Below, in pieces: positions 31,815 to 43,727 of a DNA stretch of 64,000 nucleotides. A model generated the notes under the pieces. The model searched no databases. It had not been told where the DNA came from and saw nothing but the letters and a program-made list of their open reading frames with translations. A program made the translations under genes and the position numbers. Numbering within the stretch: the first letter of the stretch is position 1; every line of letters starts with the position of its first letter. The stretch comes from Larus michahellis (Eukaryota; Chordata; Aves; Charadriiformes; Laridae). The stretch covers positions 130,508,224 through 130,572,223 of the forward strand of contig NC_133898.1 in assembly GCF_964199755.1 (NCBI RefSeq), written 5' to 3'.

Positions 31815-32878
31815 CGTGCTATGCTGTTTTGAACCAGGCTGTGCTGTACTGTGCTGTGCCATGCCGTGCTGTGCCGTACCAGGCTGTGCCGTACCAGGTT
31901 GTGCTGTGCCATGCTGTGCCATGCCGTGCTGTGCCACACTGTGCCATGCCGTGCCGTGCCATGCCATGCCGTGCCGTGCCATGTCGTGCCGTGCCACACC
32001 ATGCTGTGTCGTGCCATGCCATGCCGTGCCGTGCCATGCCATGCTGTGCCGTGCCATGCTGTGTCGTGCTGTGCTGTGCCGTGCCATGCCATGCCGTGCT
32101 GTGCCGTGCCATGCTGTGCCACGCTGTGCCGTGCCGTGCCATGCCATGCCATGCCGTGCCATGCCATGCCATGCCGTGCCGTGCCATGCCATGCCATGCT
32201 GTGCCATGCCAGGTTGTGCTGTGCCATACCGTGCCATGCTGTGTCGTGCCATGCCGTGCCGTGCCGTGCCATGCTGTGCCGTGCCGTGCAATGCTGTGCC
32301 ACGCTGTGCCATGTCATGCAGTGCCATGCCGTGCCGTGCCATGCCGTGCCGTGCCGTGCCATGCTGTGCTGTGCCATGCTGTGCCATGCCGTGCTGTACC
32401 ATGCCAGGTTGTGCTGTGCCATACCGTGCCATGCCGTGCCGTGCCATGCCGTGCTGTGCCGTGCCATGCTGTGCCGTGCCGTGCCATGCTGTGCCACGCT
32501 GTGCCATGTCATGCTGTGCCATGCCATGCCGTGCTGTGCCATGCCGTGCCGTGCCATGTTGTGTCGTGCCATGCCGTGCCGTCCCATGCCGTGCCATGCC
32601 ATGCCGTGCCGTGCCATGCTGTGTCGTGCCATGCTGTGCCATGCCATGCCATGCTGTGCCGTGCCGTGCCATGCCATGCCATGCCGTGCTGTGCCGTGCC
32701 ATGCCGTGCCGTGCCATGCCGTGCCGTGCCATGCTGTGTCGTGCCATGCTGTGCCATGCCATGCCATGCTGTGCCGTGCCATGCCATGCTGTGCCATGCC
32801 ATGCTGTGTCGTGCCATGGCATGCCGTGCCGTGCTGTGCTGTGCCGTGCCGTGCTGTGCCGTACCACACTATACCCTT
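31815..32878. repeat. 1.06-kb TGCYR pentamer satellite array
   Basis: About 200 tandem pentamers, mostly TGCCA, TGCCG and TGCTG, with occasional TGTCG, ACACC and AGGTT-containing units. Higher-order blocks are visible: a segment with CAGGTTGTGCTGTGCCATAC recurs near 32210 and 32404. Because five is not a multiple of three and units lack stops, frames of about 460-600 codons run through on both strands. They encode only cysteine/alanine/proline or His/Met/Ala/Gly simple repeats. Confidence 0.96.
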
Positions 32879-33912
32879 CTTCACGCCCTTCTGCAGCCCC
32901 GTGCCCTGCCACCTCCTCATGTCCCAGCCCTGCCAGGCCTCCCTGGTCTCTGGGTCTCCTCCATCTCATCCTCCAGTGGACCCCAAAGACTGGGGGCTGC
33001 GACAGCGACCGCGGTGGGAACGCCATCGCCTCTGCATGCTGGATCGTGGCCCCTGCTCTCTCCACCCCGCCTGGGTGTCGGGCAAGCCGGGACCCCGCGT
33101 TCCCGTTTTTTGTGCCAAGCGGGAGTCGCAGGTTTTGGGAGGTGACAACGGCAACTGCAAGAGCCGGACTAAGGGCAGGAGACGATCAGTGCTCACATCC
33201 AGGCCCTGGTTCATGCATGCGTGGCCAGGACCACCAGCAGTGCAGGGACCTGCGTGGGGTGGCTCCCTGCCTCAGTTTCCCCTTCAGCAGCAGGGCGTTG
33301 CTGCATCATCTCAGTGCTGCTCAGGGCACTGCGGCAGTAATGCAAAGGAAAGGCACCTCAGGGAGGTGTTTTCCTTATTCCTCACCCCATCCCAGCACTC
33401 TCAGCCCTTTGCCTGGTGTCCCTGTCCCCCCGGGGCGATCTGAGCCCCCCCACATCTCACTCTCCGGGACTTTCTAGAAGCAGCCGAGCTGACCTGGATC
33501 TGTCTGCGTTCCCTGCGGCATTCCTTGCAGCAGCACACCTCCGTATTTTGGGAGCCTGGCGCAGCTCCCACCTGGCTGGGCTGGCAGCAGCCCACGCAGG
33601 GAAAGGCCATGGTGTTCACGGTTGCCACTCAGGTGGCCACAGATGCCAGGGCCAGTGTTCAGTGGGGTTGGCAGCAGGGAGCACACACGGTACCTGCTCC
33701 CCTCGGGAGAAGGTGTCTGAGTGTGACACTCCAGGGGTGCTTATTGCCAGGAGGAGCGATGGGAATAGTGAGCATGGGGCACGGCGAGCTCTTGAAGGAA
33801 GGTTTGGGGTCCCCAAATGGGGCTTGGGGATGTCTGACCCACGGAGGAAGGATGCTCAGGGGCTCACTGGTGTGTTACGGGGGGAGCCGAGGGGATCCTG
33901 GCAGACCCCAAA
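32879..33912. other. Intergenic DNA, second part
   Basis: Single-copy GC-rich DNA between the pentamer array and the next CR1. I see no exon, repeat or RNA gene that I can support. Confidence 0.6.
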
Positions 33913-34655
33913 TCATAGAATTATAGAATTATAGAATCATAGAATCATAGAATCGTTATGGTTGGAAGGGACCTTTCAGATCACCGAGTCCAACCATCAT
34001 CCCAGCACTGCCAAGGCCACCACTACCCCATGGCCCTCAGCACCGCGTCTGCCCGGCTTTTCAATCCCTCCAGGGATGGCGACTCCACCACTGCCCTGGG
34101 CAGCCTCTTCCAATGCTTCACAACCCTTTCCGGGAGGAAATTGTTCCCAATATCCATCCTAAACCTCCCCTGGCGCAACTTGAGGCCGCTTCCTCTTGTG
34201 CCATGGCCTGTTCCTTGGGAGAAGAGCCCGACCCCCCCTGGCTACCCCCTCCTTTCAGGGAGCTGTAGAGAGCCAGAAGGTCTCCCCTCAGCCTCCTCTT
34301 CTCCAGGCTGAACACCCCCAGCTCCCTCAGCCGCTCCTCACCAGACTTGTGCTCCAGACCCCTCACCAGCTCCGTTGCCCTTCTCTGGACACGCTCCAGC
34401 CCCTCAAGGTCTTTCTTGGCGTGAGGGGCCCAAACCTGGACACAGCCCTCGAGGTGGGGCCTCCCCAGTGCCCAGTCCAGGGGGACGGTCACTGCCCCAC
34501 TCCTGCCGGCCACACTAGTGCTGACACAGGCCAGGATGCTGGTGGCCTCCTTGGCCACCTGGGCACACTGCTGGCTCATACTCAGCTGTTGTCGACCAAC
34601 ACCCCCAGGTCCTTTTCCGCAGGCAGCTCTCCAGCCACTCTGCCCCAGGCCTGAT
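33913..34655 (-). mobile_element. CR1 LINE 3' fragment
   Basis: Minus-oriented. The 3' tail is five ATAGAATTATAG/ATCATAGAATC-type repeats at 33913-33957. The sense strand encodes [40 protein letters not shown] and [20 protein letters not shown]. It belongs to the same subfamily as the plus copies at 51465 and 58405. Confidence 0.94.
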
Positions 34656-34699
34656 TTGGGATGTGGGGCAAAACCAGGGCAGGGTGCCCCATGGGGTGC

Positions 34700-36060
34700 A
34701 GGGGGGTGTCCTGGGGAGGTGGGTGCTGTGGGATGTGCAGGGTGGGCACAGCATGGTGTGGGATGTGGGTCGGGATAAGGATCAGGATGCGAGTTGGGAT
34801 GCAGCGATGGTCCATGGGGCGGGATGTGGGTCGGGATGCAGTGGTGGTGGTCTGTGGGGCGGGATGCAGCGTTGGTCCATGGGTTGGGATGCAGGTTGGG
34901 ATGTGGATTGGCATGCAGCAGTGGTCCGTGGGTTGGGATGCGGTGGTGGTCTGTGGATCAGGATGCAGGGCGGGATGCAGCAGTGGTCTGTGGGGTGGAA
35001 TGCGGATTGGGATGTGGGTTAGGATGCAGCAGTGGCCTGTGAGTCAGGATGCGGTGGTGGTCCGTGGGTTGGGATGTGGGGCGGGTTGCCGTGGTGGTCC
35101 ACGGGGTGGTATGCAGCGGTGGTCCATGGGTCGGGATGCAGCGCTGGTCTGTGGGGTAGGATGTGCAGCGGGATGCGGTGGTGGTCCGTGGGTGGGGATG
35201 TGGAGTGGGGTGTGGCGGTGGTCTGTGGGTTGGGATGTGTGTTGGGATGCAGCAGTGGTCCATGGGGCGGGACGCAGTGGTGGTCCATGGGGTGGGATGG
35301 GGCGGTGGTCCGTGGGTCGGGAGGCAGTGGTTGTCCATGGGGTGGGATGCAGTGGTGGTCTGTGGGTCAGGATGTGGAGCGGGATGTGGTGGTGGTCTGT
35401 GGGTTGGGATGCAGCAGTGGTCCATGGGGTGGGACACAGTGGTGGTCCATGGGGTGGGATGTGGTGGTGGTCTGTGGGTTGGGATGCAGCAGTGGTCCAT
35501 GGGGCGGGACGCAGTGGTGGTCCATGGAGTGGGATGTGGCGGTGGTCCGTGGGTCGGGAGGCAGTGGTTGTCCGTGGGGTGGGATGCAGTGGTGGTCTGT
35601 GGGTCAGGATGTGGAGCGGGATGTGGTGGTGGTCTGTGGGTTGGGATGCAGCAGTGGTCCGTGGGGTGGGATGCAGTGGTGGTCTGTGGGTCAGGATGTG
35701 GAGTGGGATGTGGTGGTGGTCTGTGGGTTGGGATGCAGCAGTGGTCCGTGGGGCGGGACGCAGTGGTGGTCCATGGAGTGGGATGTGGTGGTGGTCTGTG
35801 GGTTGGGATGCAGCAGTGGTCCGTGGGGCAGGGTGCAGCGGTGGTCCATGGGTTGGGATGCGGCGGCGGTCCGTGAATCAGGACGTGGGTCGGGATGCGG
35901 CAGTGGTCCGTGGGGCGGGACGCAGCAGTGGTTCATGGGGTGGGATGTAAAGCGGGATGCTGCGGTGGTCCGTGGGGCGGGATGCGGCGGCGGTCTGCGG
36001 GGCGGGATGCGGGGCGGGAGGCAGCGCTGGTCCGTGGGTCTGGACGCAGCGCTGGCCGGG
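34700..36060. repeat. 1.36-kb minisatellite ending at the EFR3B CpG island
   Basis: Units of about 24-38 bp built from GGGTTGGGATGCAGCAGTGG, GTCCATGGGGCGGGA and GTCTGTGGGTCAGGATGTGG. A block of about 238 bp is repeated (compare 35311 with 35549), showing higher-order duplication. Towards the right end the units become CpG-rich (GGGGCGGGATGCGGCGGCGG) and merge into the EFR3B promoter. Frames of 180-500 codons across it are repeat artefacts. Confidence 0.94.
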
Positions 36061-36272
36061 GGGACGCGGGGTTGTCCCCGCCGTTCCGGGCCGTGCCGCG
36101 GGCGGGCGCTGCGGCCGTGCCGGCGGGAGGAGCCGCCGCTGCGGTGCCGCCCCCCCCTTCCCCCGGTGCCGCCCCCGGCCGGCGCCGCTCGGTGGGGCAG
36201 AGCCGGGCCGGGCACCGCCGCCTGCAGCCGAGCCGAGCCGGGCCGGGCCACGCCGGGGCGGCGGAGGCGGCC
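36061..36272 (+). promoter_or_regulatory. EFR3B: EFR3B CpG-island promoter and 5' UTR
   Basis: Extremely GC- and CpG-rich DNA with GCCGCCCC/CCCGCCCC-like boxes and GCCGAGCCGAGCCGGGCCGG immediately upstream of the EFR3B ATG. No TATA box is seen at a plausible distance. The start site cannot be placed by eye. Confidence 0.65.
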
Positions 36273-36279
36273 ATGTACG
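36273..36279 (+). CDS. EFR3B: EFR3B coding exon 1 (7 coding bases)
   Basis: ATGTACG followed by a consensus donor GTGAGT at 36280. Spliced to the exon at 49367 it gives ATG TAC GGT GTG TGC, that is MYGVC, the exact N-terminus of vertebrate EFR3B. The GCGGCCATGT context is a good initiation site. EFR3B is a membrane-anchored scaffold that recruits PI4KA with TTC7 and FAM126 to the plasma membrane. Its cysteines at residues 5, 7 and 8, encoded in exon 2, are the palmitoylation sites. Confidence 0.88.
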
Positions 36280-36409
36280 GTGAGTGCCCGCGGCGGGGGG
36301 CGGACGGCGGAGCTGCGGGCCTGGGCCGGTACCGCGGCCGTGCCCCCCGCTTCCCGGGGCAGGGCTGGGGCTCACCCCTTCCAGGGGCGGGGGGACCGTG
36401 TTCTTTGTA

Positions 36410-37330
36410 GGGCTGTGCACCCCCCGTTTACCGGGGGGGTGACCCCTCTTTGGGGTGGGGGCGGACCTCTAGTTTATATAGAGCTGTGCACCCCCCATTT
36501 ACGGGGGGGGACACCCCTCTTTGGGGTGGGGGCGGACCTCTAGTCTATATAGAGCTGTGCACCCCCCATTTACCGGGGGGACGACCCCTCTTTGGGGGGG
36601 ACAGACACCTCTCTCCTATATAGAGCTCTGCACCCCCTATTTACTGGGGGGGACACCCCACTTTGCGGGGGACAGATACCTCTATCCTTTATAGAGCTGT
36701 GCACCCCCCATTTACCGGGGGGGACACCCCTCTTTGGGGTGGGGGCGGACCTCTAGTCTATATAGAGCTGTGCATGCCCCATTTATCGGGGGTGACCCCT
36801 CTTTGGGGGGGACAGGCACCTCTCTCCTATATAGAGCTGTGCACCCCCCATTTACCGGGGGGTGACCCCTCTTTGGGGTGGAGGTGGAGCTCTAGTCTAT
36901 ATAGAGCTGTGCACACACCATTTATTGGGGGGCGACCCCTCTTTGGGGGGGACAGACACCTCTCTCCTATATAGAGCTCTGCACCCCCCATTAACCGAGG
37001 GGGTGACCCCTGTTTGGGGTTGAGGGGACCTTGGTCTTCTGCAGGGCAGTGCACCCCCTAAGTTGTTGGGGGGGACGACTTTGGTTCTATATAAAGCTGT
37101 GCATCTCCCTAGTTACGGGGGTGACCCCTCTTCGGGTTGGGGGGGGACACCTTGGTCCTCTATAGAGCTGTGCATCTCCCCCATTACTGTGGGTGACCCC
37201 TCTTTGGGTTGGGGGGACACCTGGGTCCTCTATAGAGCTGTGCGTCTCCCTCATTACTGTGGGTGACCCCTCTTTGGGTTGGGGGGGGACACCTTGGTCC
37301 TATACGCAGCTGTGCATCCCCCCATTTTCT
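36410..37330. repeat. About 70-bp dyad-rich tandem array after EFR3B exon 1
   Basis: Around thirteen units with a spacing of about 70 bp; GAGCTSTGCACC starts near 36411, 36482, 36552, 36623, 36693, 36763 and onward. Each unit combines CTATATAGAGC, a CCCCCCATTTACCGGGGGG stretch and CACCCCTCTTTGGGGTG. All three are inverted repeats. Units degrade after 37040, with CTATAGAGCTGTGC still visible to about 37250. Confidence 0.93.
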
Positions 37331-40040
37331 GGACAGTGTCCCCTCTTTGGGGCTGGGACACACACTGTGGTCCCATAAAGGGCTGCAAATGCCCCCTCTG
37401 TCGCTGGGGACATTGCCCCCTTCCTGGGGGACCACGGTCTGTTAACTGCCCCCCACCCCTCCCAGCGTTCCTGGGGTTCCGGGGGTCACCTGCTCCCCGG
37501 AGCTGGGAGGACTTTGCTCCTCTATAGGGCCAATGACCCCTATATTGTGGGGGGATCACCCAGTCCCTGGGGTGGGGATGCCTTGGGTGTTGGATAGGGC
37601 TCATCAGCCCCACGCGGTTACTTGGGGGTGTGGGAGGGTGTGAAGTGTCACCCACCCCCCAGGATCAAGGGGGATCTTCGCTGTATATATGCCCCCCCAC
37701 CCGGCGAAACTGGGGAGCCACCTGGTCCCTGGCATAGGGCAGACCCATATGGGCCTGTGCACCCCGTGGGGTTTGGGGGATTGCGGCCTCCCCCCCCCCC
37801 CCCTCCTCCGTTGACCCCCATGCTGTCACCCCTCTGCGCAGGGCGGGCGTATGGGCTCCGTCGCCCCCAGGGTGATGCTGCGTTGGTAATGGGGAGCAGC
37901 TGGCGGAGCAGCTGGCCGCCCCCCCGCCCGGGGCAGCGGGCGCGCTAAGCCGCTGGGAGCTTTTGGGAAAAGGCTGGGGGGTGACCGGGTGGCTCTTAAA
38001 TCCTCCCTGCCCGCTGCCCGAGCATCCCTCCCGGGGGCTGGCACCGCAGGGCGAGCGCTGCGCAGGAGGGAGCCCTTGACCACTTGTCCTTCCCGGGGGG
38101 CTTGTAGCCCACCCCGAGGGCTGCGGGGCGGCCCCCTCTCTTCCAGGTGCCGGGGGTGAGTGGACGGCGGGATGTGGCAGGAGGGAGATGGGTGGGCAGG
38201 ATGCCGGTGTGTCGTCATCGTGCCCCTGCTCCGGGTGATGGGGTGCTCGTTTTGGGGTCAGTGGGGTGCACGCAGACGGGAGACGCGTTGGGATGCAGCA
38301 CCTGCGGGGGAAGGAGGGCAGCCGGTGGGTTTGGGGAGCGGGTTTCTCCCCCACAGGGCTGGGGGGAGGGGAAACCGAGGCAGGACGCGCGGGTTCCGTT
38401 CCTCTCCTCTCCTCGTCACGGTGCTGACTCCTCCGTGGCCTCCGTTGAGTCATTCAGGTCTTCCAGCTGGTATTTTTCCACCCGCAAAACGGAGGGGGAT
38501 GCTTCCCTCCCCTCCTGGGCTGTGGCAGCCTGCGGTGACGGCTGCTGCGTGCCCCGGGGGACGCGGCCCCCCTGCACCCCCCCCACACCGGGGTTCCCTG
38601 TCCCCTGCTGCCCACAGGACCCGTCAGTCCGGCGTGGGATGGCAGCGATGCTCCCGTAGCGGGACAGCTGTCCCCGATACCCAAATGCCACCGGTGCCCT
38701 TTCCACCCGAGCCCCCCCTCACCCCCCCCGCTCAGGGCTTTTGCATCCGCGCTGGGGCTTGGGCTGGTTTTTGGGGAGTTTTCTTTTGGCAACCTGCGCT
38801 GCTGGCGAGCAGGAATTTGCAGGGAGCTGTTGGCGTCATCCGAGGAAATTTGCAGCAGCCTGGAGCACCCAATAATCCTCTCCGCCGGGGAACCGCGGGG
38901 GACCCCGGCCCCGCTGCAAACCTGGGGCAGAGCTGAGCTGTGGGTCCCCGAGAGCCCCGCCAGCCCTCCCCGTGTCACTTTAATGATGTGGCCCGAGGGG
39001 TGTGACACGCTCCAGGTGTCCCCTGCGATCCTGGCTGGGTGGCCAGCCTGTCCTGCCCGCGATGGCGATGCCACACGGGGCCACAGCTCCGCTTACCCGC
39101 AGTGTAACACCTCTGCTGGCATTTTGGGGAAGCCCCCCCGCTCCCAAATACTCCGCTTTTCCTTAGGGTAGGGAAGGGCAGAGCATCTCTGGGGACCTGA
39201 ATGTGACTTTGAGGACAAAAAGCCAGGCTGGTCCATCCCTTCCCCGGTAGCGCTCGGGGCCGGGCATTGCTGCGGCTCGTGGTCCTGGAAAGCATCCAGG
39301 AGCTGGAAAGCTCTGTGGGATACTTCGGATGAAAGGTGCATTAGGAATGCACAGGATTATTGGTATCTTTTTAATCTCTCTTTTAACTCTCTCTCGGCCC
39401 GGGGGAAGGATTAAATGGCTGTCTCGGGATGGTTTTTCTTTTTTGTCCGTGGACAGGACAAAAGGGTGCAAGACACTTGGTGTCTCCGTCTTGGTGGGAG
39501 CTCAGCATCCTGAGCCAGGCTAGGGAATTATCTGGTCCATGATGGATTTCGCACCGCAGGAGCTGGGGTGCTGCTAATAGCCTTTGGCTGGTGAGAGACC
39601 ACGGTTGCCCCATGTTGAGGGGCTGCGGGGTGGCCGCGGCGGCAGGAGAAGCCCAATGCTTTGTGTCCCCAGCCGCGGGCAACCTTCCCGCTCGGCTGCC
39701 GTCTCCAGGAGGCAAGGCTTTCATTCCGAAATATGTGCAAACAGCAGAGCCGGCTCCTTGGGCTGAAAACACTCCGGGAACGGGGGCTGTGGGGGGAGCA
39801 GAGCTGGGGAGCAAGGGAGCTGCGGAGCTGGGATGGCGTTACCACTTCCATGGGGCACTGCGAGTCGTCCCCCCCCCCAAGACTTTTGCCAGTCCGGCAG
39901 CAGCGAGCCCTGGGGAGCCGTATCCCGACCGTCCGGCTCATGGCAGTTTGTTTCCTCCACGTTCCCTCGCTTTGCTTTCTGCTCGCCCGCACGAGCTGTC
40001 TCCTCCCACGCCAGCCAAGCTGCAAATAGAGAAGGTTCCC

Positions 40041-40080
40041 TTTTTTTTACATTTTTTTTTAAATTTTTTTTTTTTTTTTT
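40041..40080. repeat. Poly-T tract
   Basis: Three runs of T separated by ACA and AAA, followed by a C run and AG. It resembles a polypyrimidine tract with acceptor (TTTTTCCCCCCCAG), but no coding continuation follows. Confidence 0.85.
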
Positions 40081-43000
40081 TCCCCCCCAGCAGCAAGGGG
40101 AAATGAGGTTTTTTTTCGGCTACCCGGGGAGGAGGCGTTTGGCGGTGGCGGGTGCCAGCAAGGTCCCCGCGAGCCGTCTGGGGCTGCTGGCGTGCCACTG
40201 AGTCACAGCCAGCAGCCGCACGAGCCCAGGGTGGTTTTTTTTTTTTTTGCGCTAAATAAATAGCGCTGGGTGGGACTGGGTGGCTCCGGGGGGGAATGTG
40301 AAATGCAATTCAGCTTTTTCGGAGGGGGGGGGGATTTTATTTTTTTTATTTTTTTGGCTTCCCCCCCTGCCCGCCCCGCCCCCTTCTCTGCTTTTTAACT
40401 AAATGATCTGCAAAAATCAATTTGGTGCACTTGGAGGAAAAGGGGCTGGTTGGGGGGGGGCTTTTCGGAGCCACCCAGCCGTAGTTCTCCCGGCGTTTGC
40501 GTTAAACCTCGATGGCTGTGGCCGAGGCCAGGGCTTTTTTTCCCCGGTGCATTTCCAGGTGGCATTGCCACGTCCCGGCAGGATTTGACCCCTGCAGTGA
40601 AGATGGGGACTCCTCTGCCTGGGGGCGATTGTGCCGGGGCAGGAGCTGGCATTGCTCACCTCCAACCTCATCCAGCCCCATGGCTTAAGGGCTTTGGTAA
40701 TCGCTTGCCCAGTCGATTAATTGCACAAAAAAAATGCCCTTCCAAGGGATGCTCCGCTCCCGGCTGAGCCTTTTGCAGCGCTGTAGCTCCGTGGCGGGTC
40801 GCTCTGCCGTGGGGATCGGGGTTGTTCCCCCTCCACGGGGGCTGCCAACACCCAGAAAGGCTGGAGAAAAAGCCTGGCCGTGGCCGGCCCCATCCCGTTT
40901 CTCTGTCAATGAGGGTGTTGGGTCACATTTGCTGCCAAAACCGAAGTGGCTGCGGGCTCTGAGGTAGCGTATCTCCGGGAAATAGAAACCCGCAGAAACG
41001 CGTGTGGTCAGCATCTCACAAAGTTCCTTCTTGTGTGTGTTTTTTTTTGTTGAACACGCAAAACAGGGCGGGGGGTTTGCATAGTGTGGGTTTTTTCTCG
41101 AAAAATCTTTTGGACTCGCAAGCCTTCCTGTGTCTGTGGCCCTTCTGTCGCACCCGGCTCGGCGCGGCGTGGGGCAAGGCCCTGCAGAACGAACCTGGCT
41201 CTTAATTAAGCCGTTTTTGGAGGCCGGTCCTGATGCTGGGTGGATCTTCATCCTCCATCATCAGCTTCCCCACCTACGTGGTCCGGACCAGATGCGCCAC
41301 ATCCACGCGACACCCGGCGAACGTCTCGCATCCAAGAGCCGCGGCGAGTTTAAGTGAATTTCCTTCTATTTAAGCTCTTTCCTCCCCCCGCCACCCCCCC
41401 AGCTTTCCCTCTGCCATGTGTCGTTTAATGAAACCAGGCACCCATTAAGGCGCTTAACTCCCCTTCTCCTCCCCTGGCATCGGCGCTGCCAGGTACGTAA
41501 CGCAAACCTCCCGGCGCGCAGCTCTGCCCGCTGCTTCCCCCCCCACCCCGGCCCCGGCGCGCGAAAGGGCTGCTGTGGTCTAATCACCGAGTCTAATCAC
41601 CGCTGGGAAATATTAATTAATCTGGCCGCTTGTTGAAGCTCGGCGCGCGCACGCCATGGTGTCGGAGCGGCAGGCTTGGCCGGGCGGTGGAGTGGGAATA
41701 ACGGAGGGGCGGATGGTGTAAGGTGGCAGCGGGGCCGATTTACGTCCCGCCGCTCACCGAGGAGGTGTTAAAGCTGGATTCGATGCCTGGAGCTGTCGGA
41801 ATTTGGTGGGGGTGGTGGGGGGGAGATGGGGAGGGAGCGCGTTTGGGCAAACCCAGGTGGGATTCAGAGGTGCCGGCACCAGCGTGGGTTCGGGTTCTGG
41901 AGCAGATCACATTTGGGGGGGTCCCTGCATGGGCTGGGGGGGAACCCCGGCATGTTTTGGCCAACCCCCCCACCCCCACCCCCCCCCGGTTGCGGTGTCT
42001 GCCCCGGCGGCGTCGGTGGAAGCAAGGCAGGAGCGCGGCGCGTGGAGCGGTGCCAGGGGGAAGCTGCGAATTTAATTGCTGAGCTAAAAGGCTCCGCGCC
42101 GATGGCTCCGAGCGACGTCTGGGAGAGCGTTTTTCCCTCCCCGGCATGCTCCCGTCCGTCCCGCTCAGCCACGGGAGAAACACGGCCTGGCAGCCGCAGC
42201 CTTGGCTCGCCCGTCCCCGGCGGCTCGGCTCTTCCTCCACTGTCGCTGTCTCCAAATATTTCGCCATCCCTTCGTCGAGAGACGCGGCTCTGTGTGATGG
42301 GGGCTGGCTTGCGCTGCCCTGGGAGGTTTGGGTCTTCGGCAGCATCCCCAAAAACGTCTCTGCTCGCAGCTGAGCCGGCAGCTTTTATAACACCCCCCCT
42401 TTGCAGATGCTGACTCTTAAGCCAAGGACACTTGGACAAGCGGCGATTTAACGAGCGGGGAAGGGAACAAGCCGCGGCCACGCAGCCCGAACCGTTCAGG
42501 AAGGTCAGGAATTATCGGCTAACATCAGGACATTGCTCCAAATTCGGCTTCGGGCCCCTTCCCCAGCTCTGCCTCCCCCATTAAAGGTGGTGGAGGATTA
42601 ATGCAGCCCCCCCCACCCCCCCGAGGTCTTTCCCTCTTTTCGTAGCTGCTCTTTTCCAACAGCTTTTCTTTGCACCGGGAAGATCGGAACTGCTCGACCC
42701 ACTCCCCTCCCAGCTTGGGGGCCTGATGCTGTCCCCCCACCCTGCACCCTACTGTCCTTGCCCTGTTCCCGGCACGGCACACAGCGAGGAGGGCATCGGG
42801 CCATGGTTTTAATCGGTGCCCAGTGTGTTTGGCTCCCTTAAACACGATTAAAAAGAGATTTACTGGCTTGCTTTACAGCTCTGATTTACATCGGGAGCTG
42901 CCCTGGCTCTGGGGGGGGGCGCGGAGGCAAATGCAGGCTGGCTGGCACAGAAGCTGGCTTTTTAATGTAGGTTTTCCTGCCTTTTGAATTGGTGGCAGAA

Positions 43001-43727
43001 GCTCGGAGGAGCACCTGAGCGAGCCTTTCCCTCGGGGGAGCTCCCAGCTGCGCTTATGGCTCCGGGCTTTCCCCTGGGAATGGCTTTCGGGGAGGATGGG
43101 GATGTGCAAGCGATGCCCTCCATCTCTCTCGGTGCCCGCCGTCCCTCGCAGCGCTGAGTCCGTCCCACCCCTCTGCCAGCATCGCTCCTTTCTTGCCTTC
43201 CATGGTGTTTATTTCCCTCTTCCCATGGGCTCCTTGCTCCATCCCTCTGCCCGCCCCGGGGTGGATGGAAAATAAACAGGACTAACGCATCCCTGGGCCA
43301 ACTTGGATATTGCTCAGTGACATTTCTAACGTGGAGCAGGGAGATTTTTGTCCTTTTCCCCCGGGCAGGCTCCCCTGCCGGGGGCTGAGGGAGTCGGGTA
43401 TGAAGGAGACTCCCGTGTCGGGCTGCGTAAGCGGGATTTTTGCTAAGCAGATTAGGGAAAGGTCTCTGGTTCGGTGCGGGACTCGAGGGAAGACAACGCT
43501 GGGCTGGTGGTACATCCCCTACCTTCAGGCTGGTGATTTAGCTTGGCGTTAAGAGAGCGACCTTCCTGGGATATTAGGTTTAATGGAAGGATTTTGCATG
43601 ATTTAATTAAGATTTATTTACAATCAGTGGGAGTGCCCTTACTAAGTAAATTCTGGGCCTCAAATAATATGGCCGTAAGGTTTTCCAGCCGTGCTTATTG
43701 CCAGGATCCTATTAAAATGGGGAGAGG

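Noticed and set aside
31404-33477. Frames of about 460-600 codons on both strands
   Set aside because: Pentamer array without stop codons. Peptides are Cys/Ala/Pro or His/Met/Ala repeats and there is no single-copy domain.
34661-36543. Frames of up to 503 codons rich in Trp, Gly and Val
   Set aside because: Direct translation of the minisatellite upstream of EFR3B. Several frames are open simultaneously.
36410-37330. Regularly spaced direct repeats resembling a CRISPR array
   Set aside because: Units are contiguous tandem repeats without unique spacers, in a bird nuclear intron.
40060-40110. Polypyrimidine tract plus AG as an EFR3B exon acceptor
   Set aside because: The following sequence has no coding continuation in the phase required by exon 1, and the known exon order is already satisfied by 49367.
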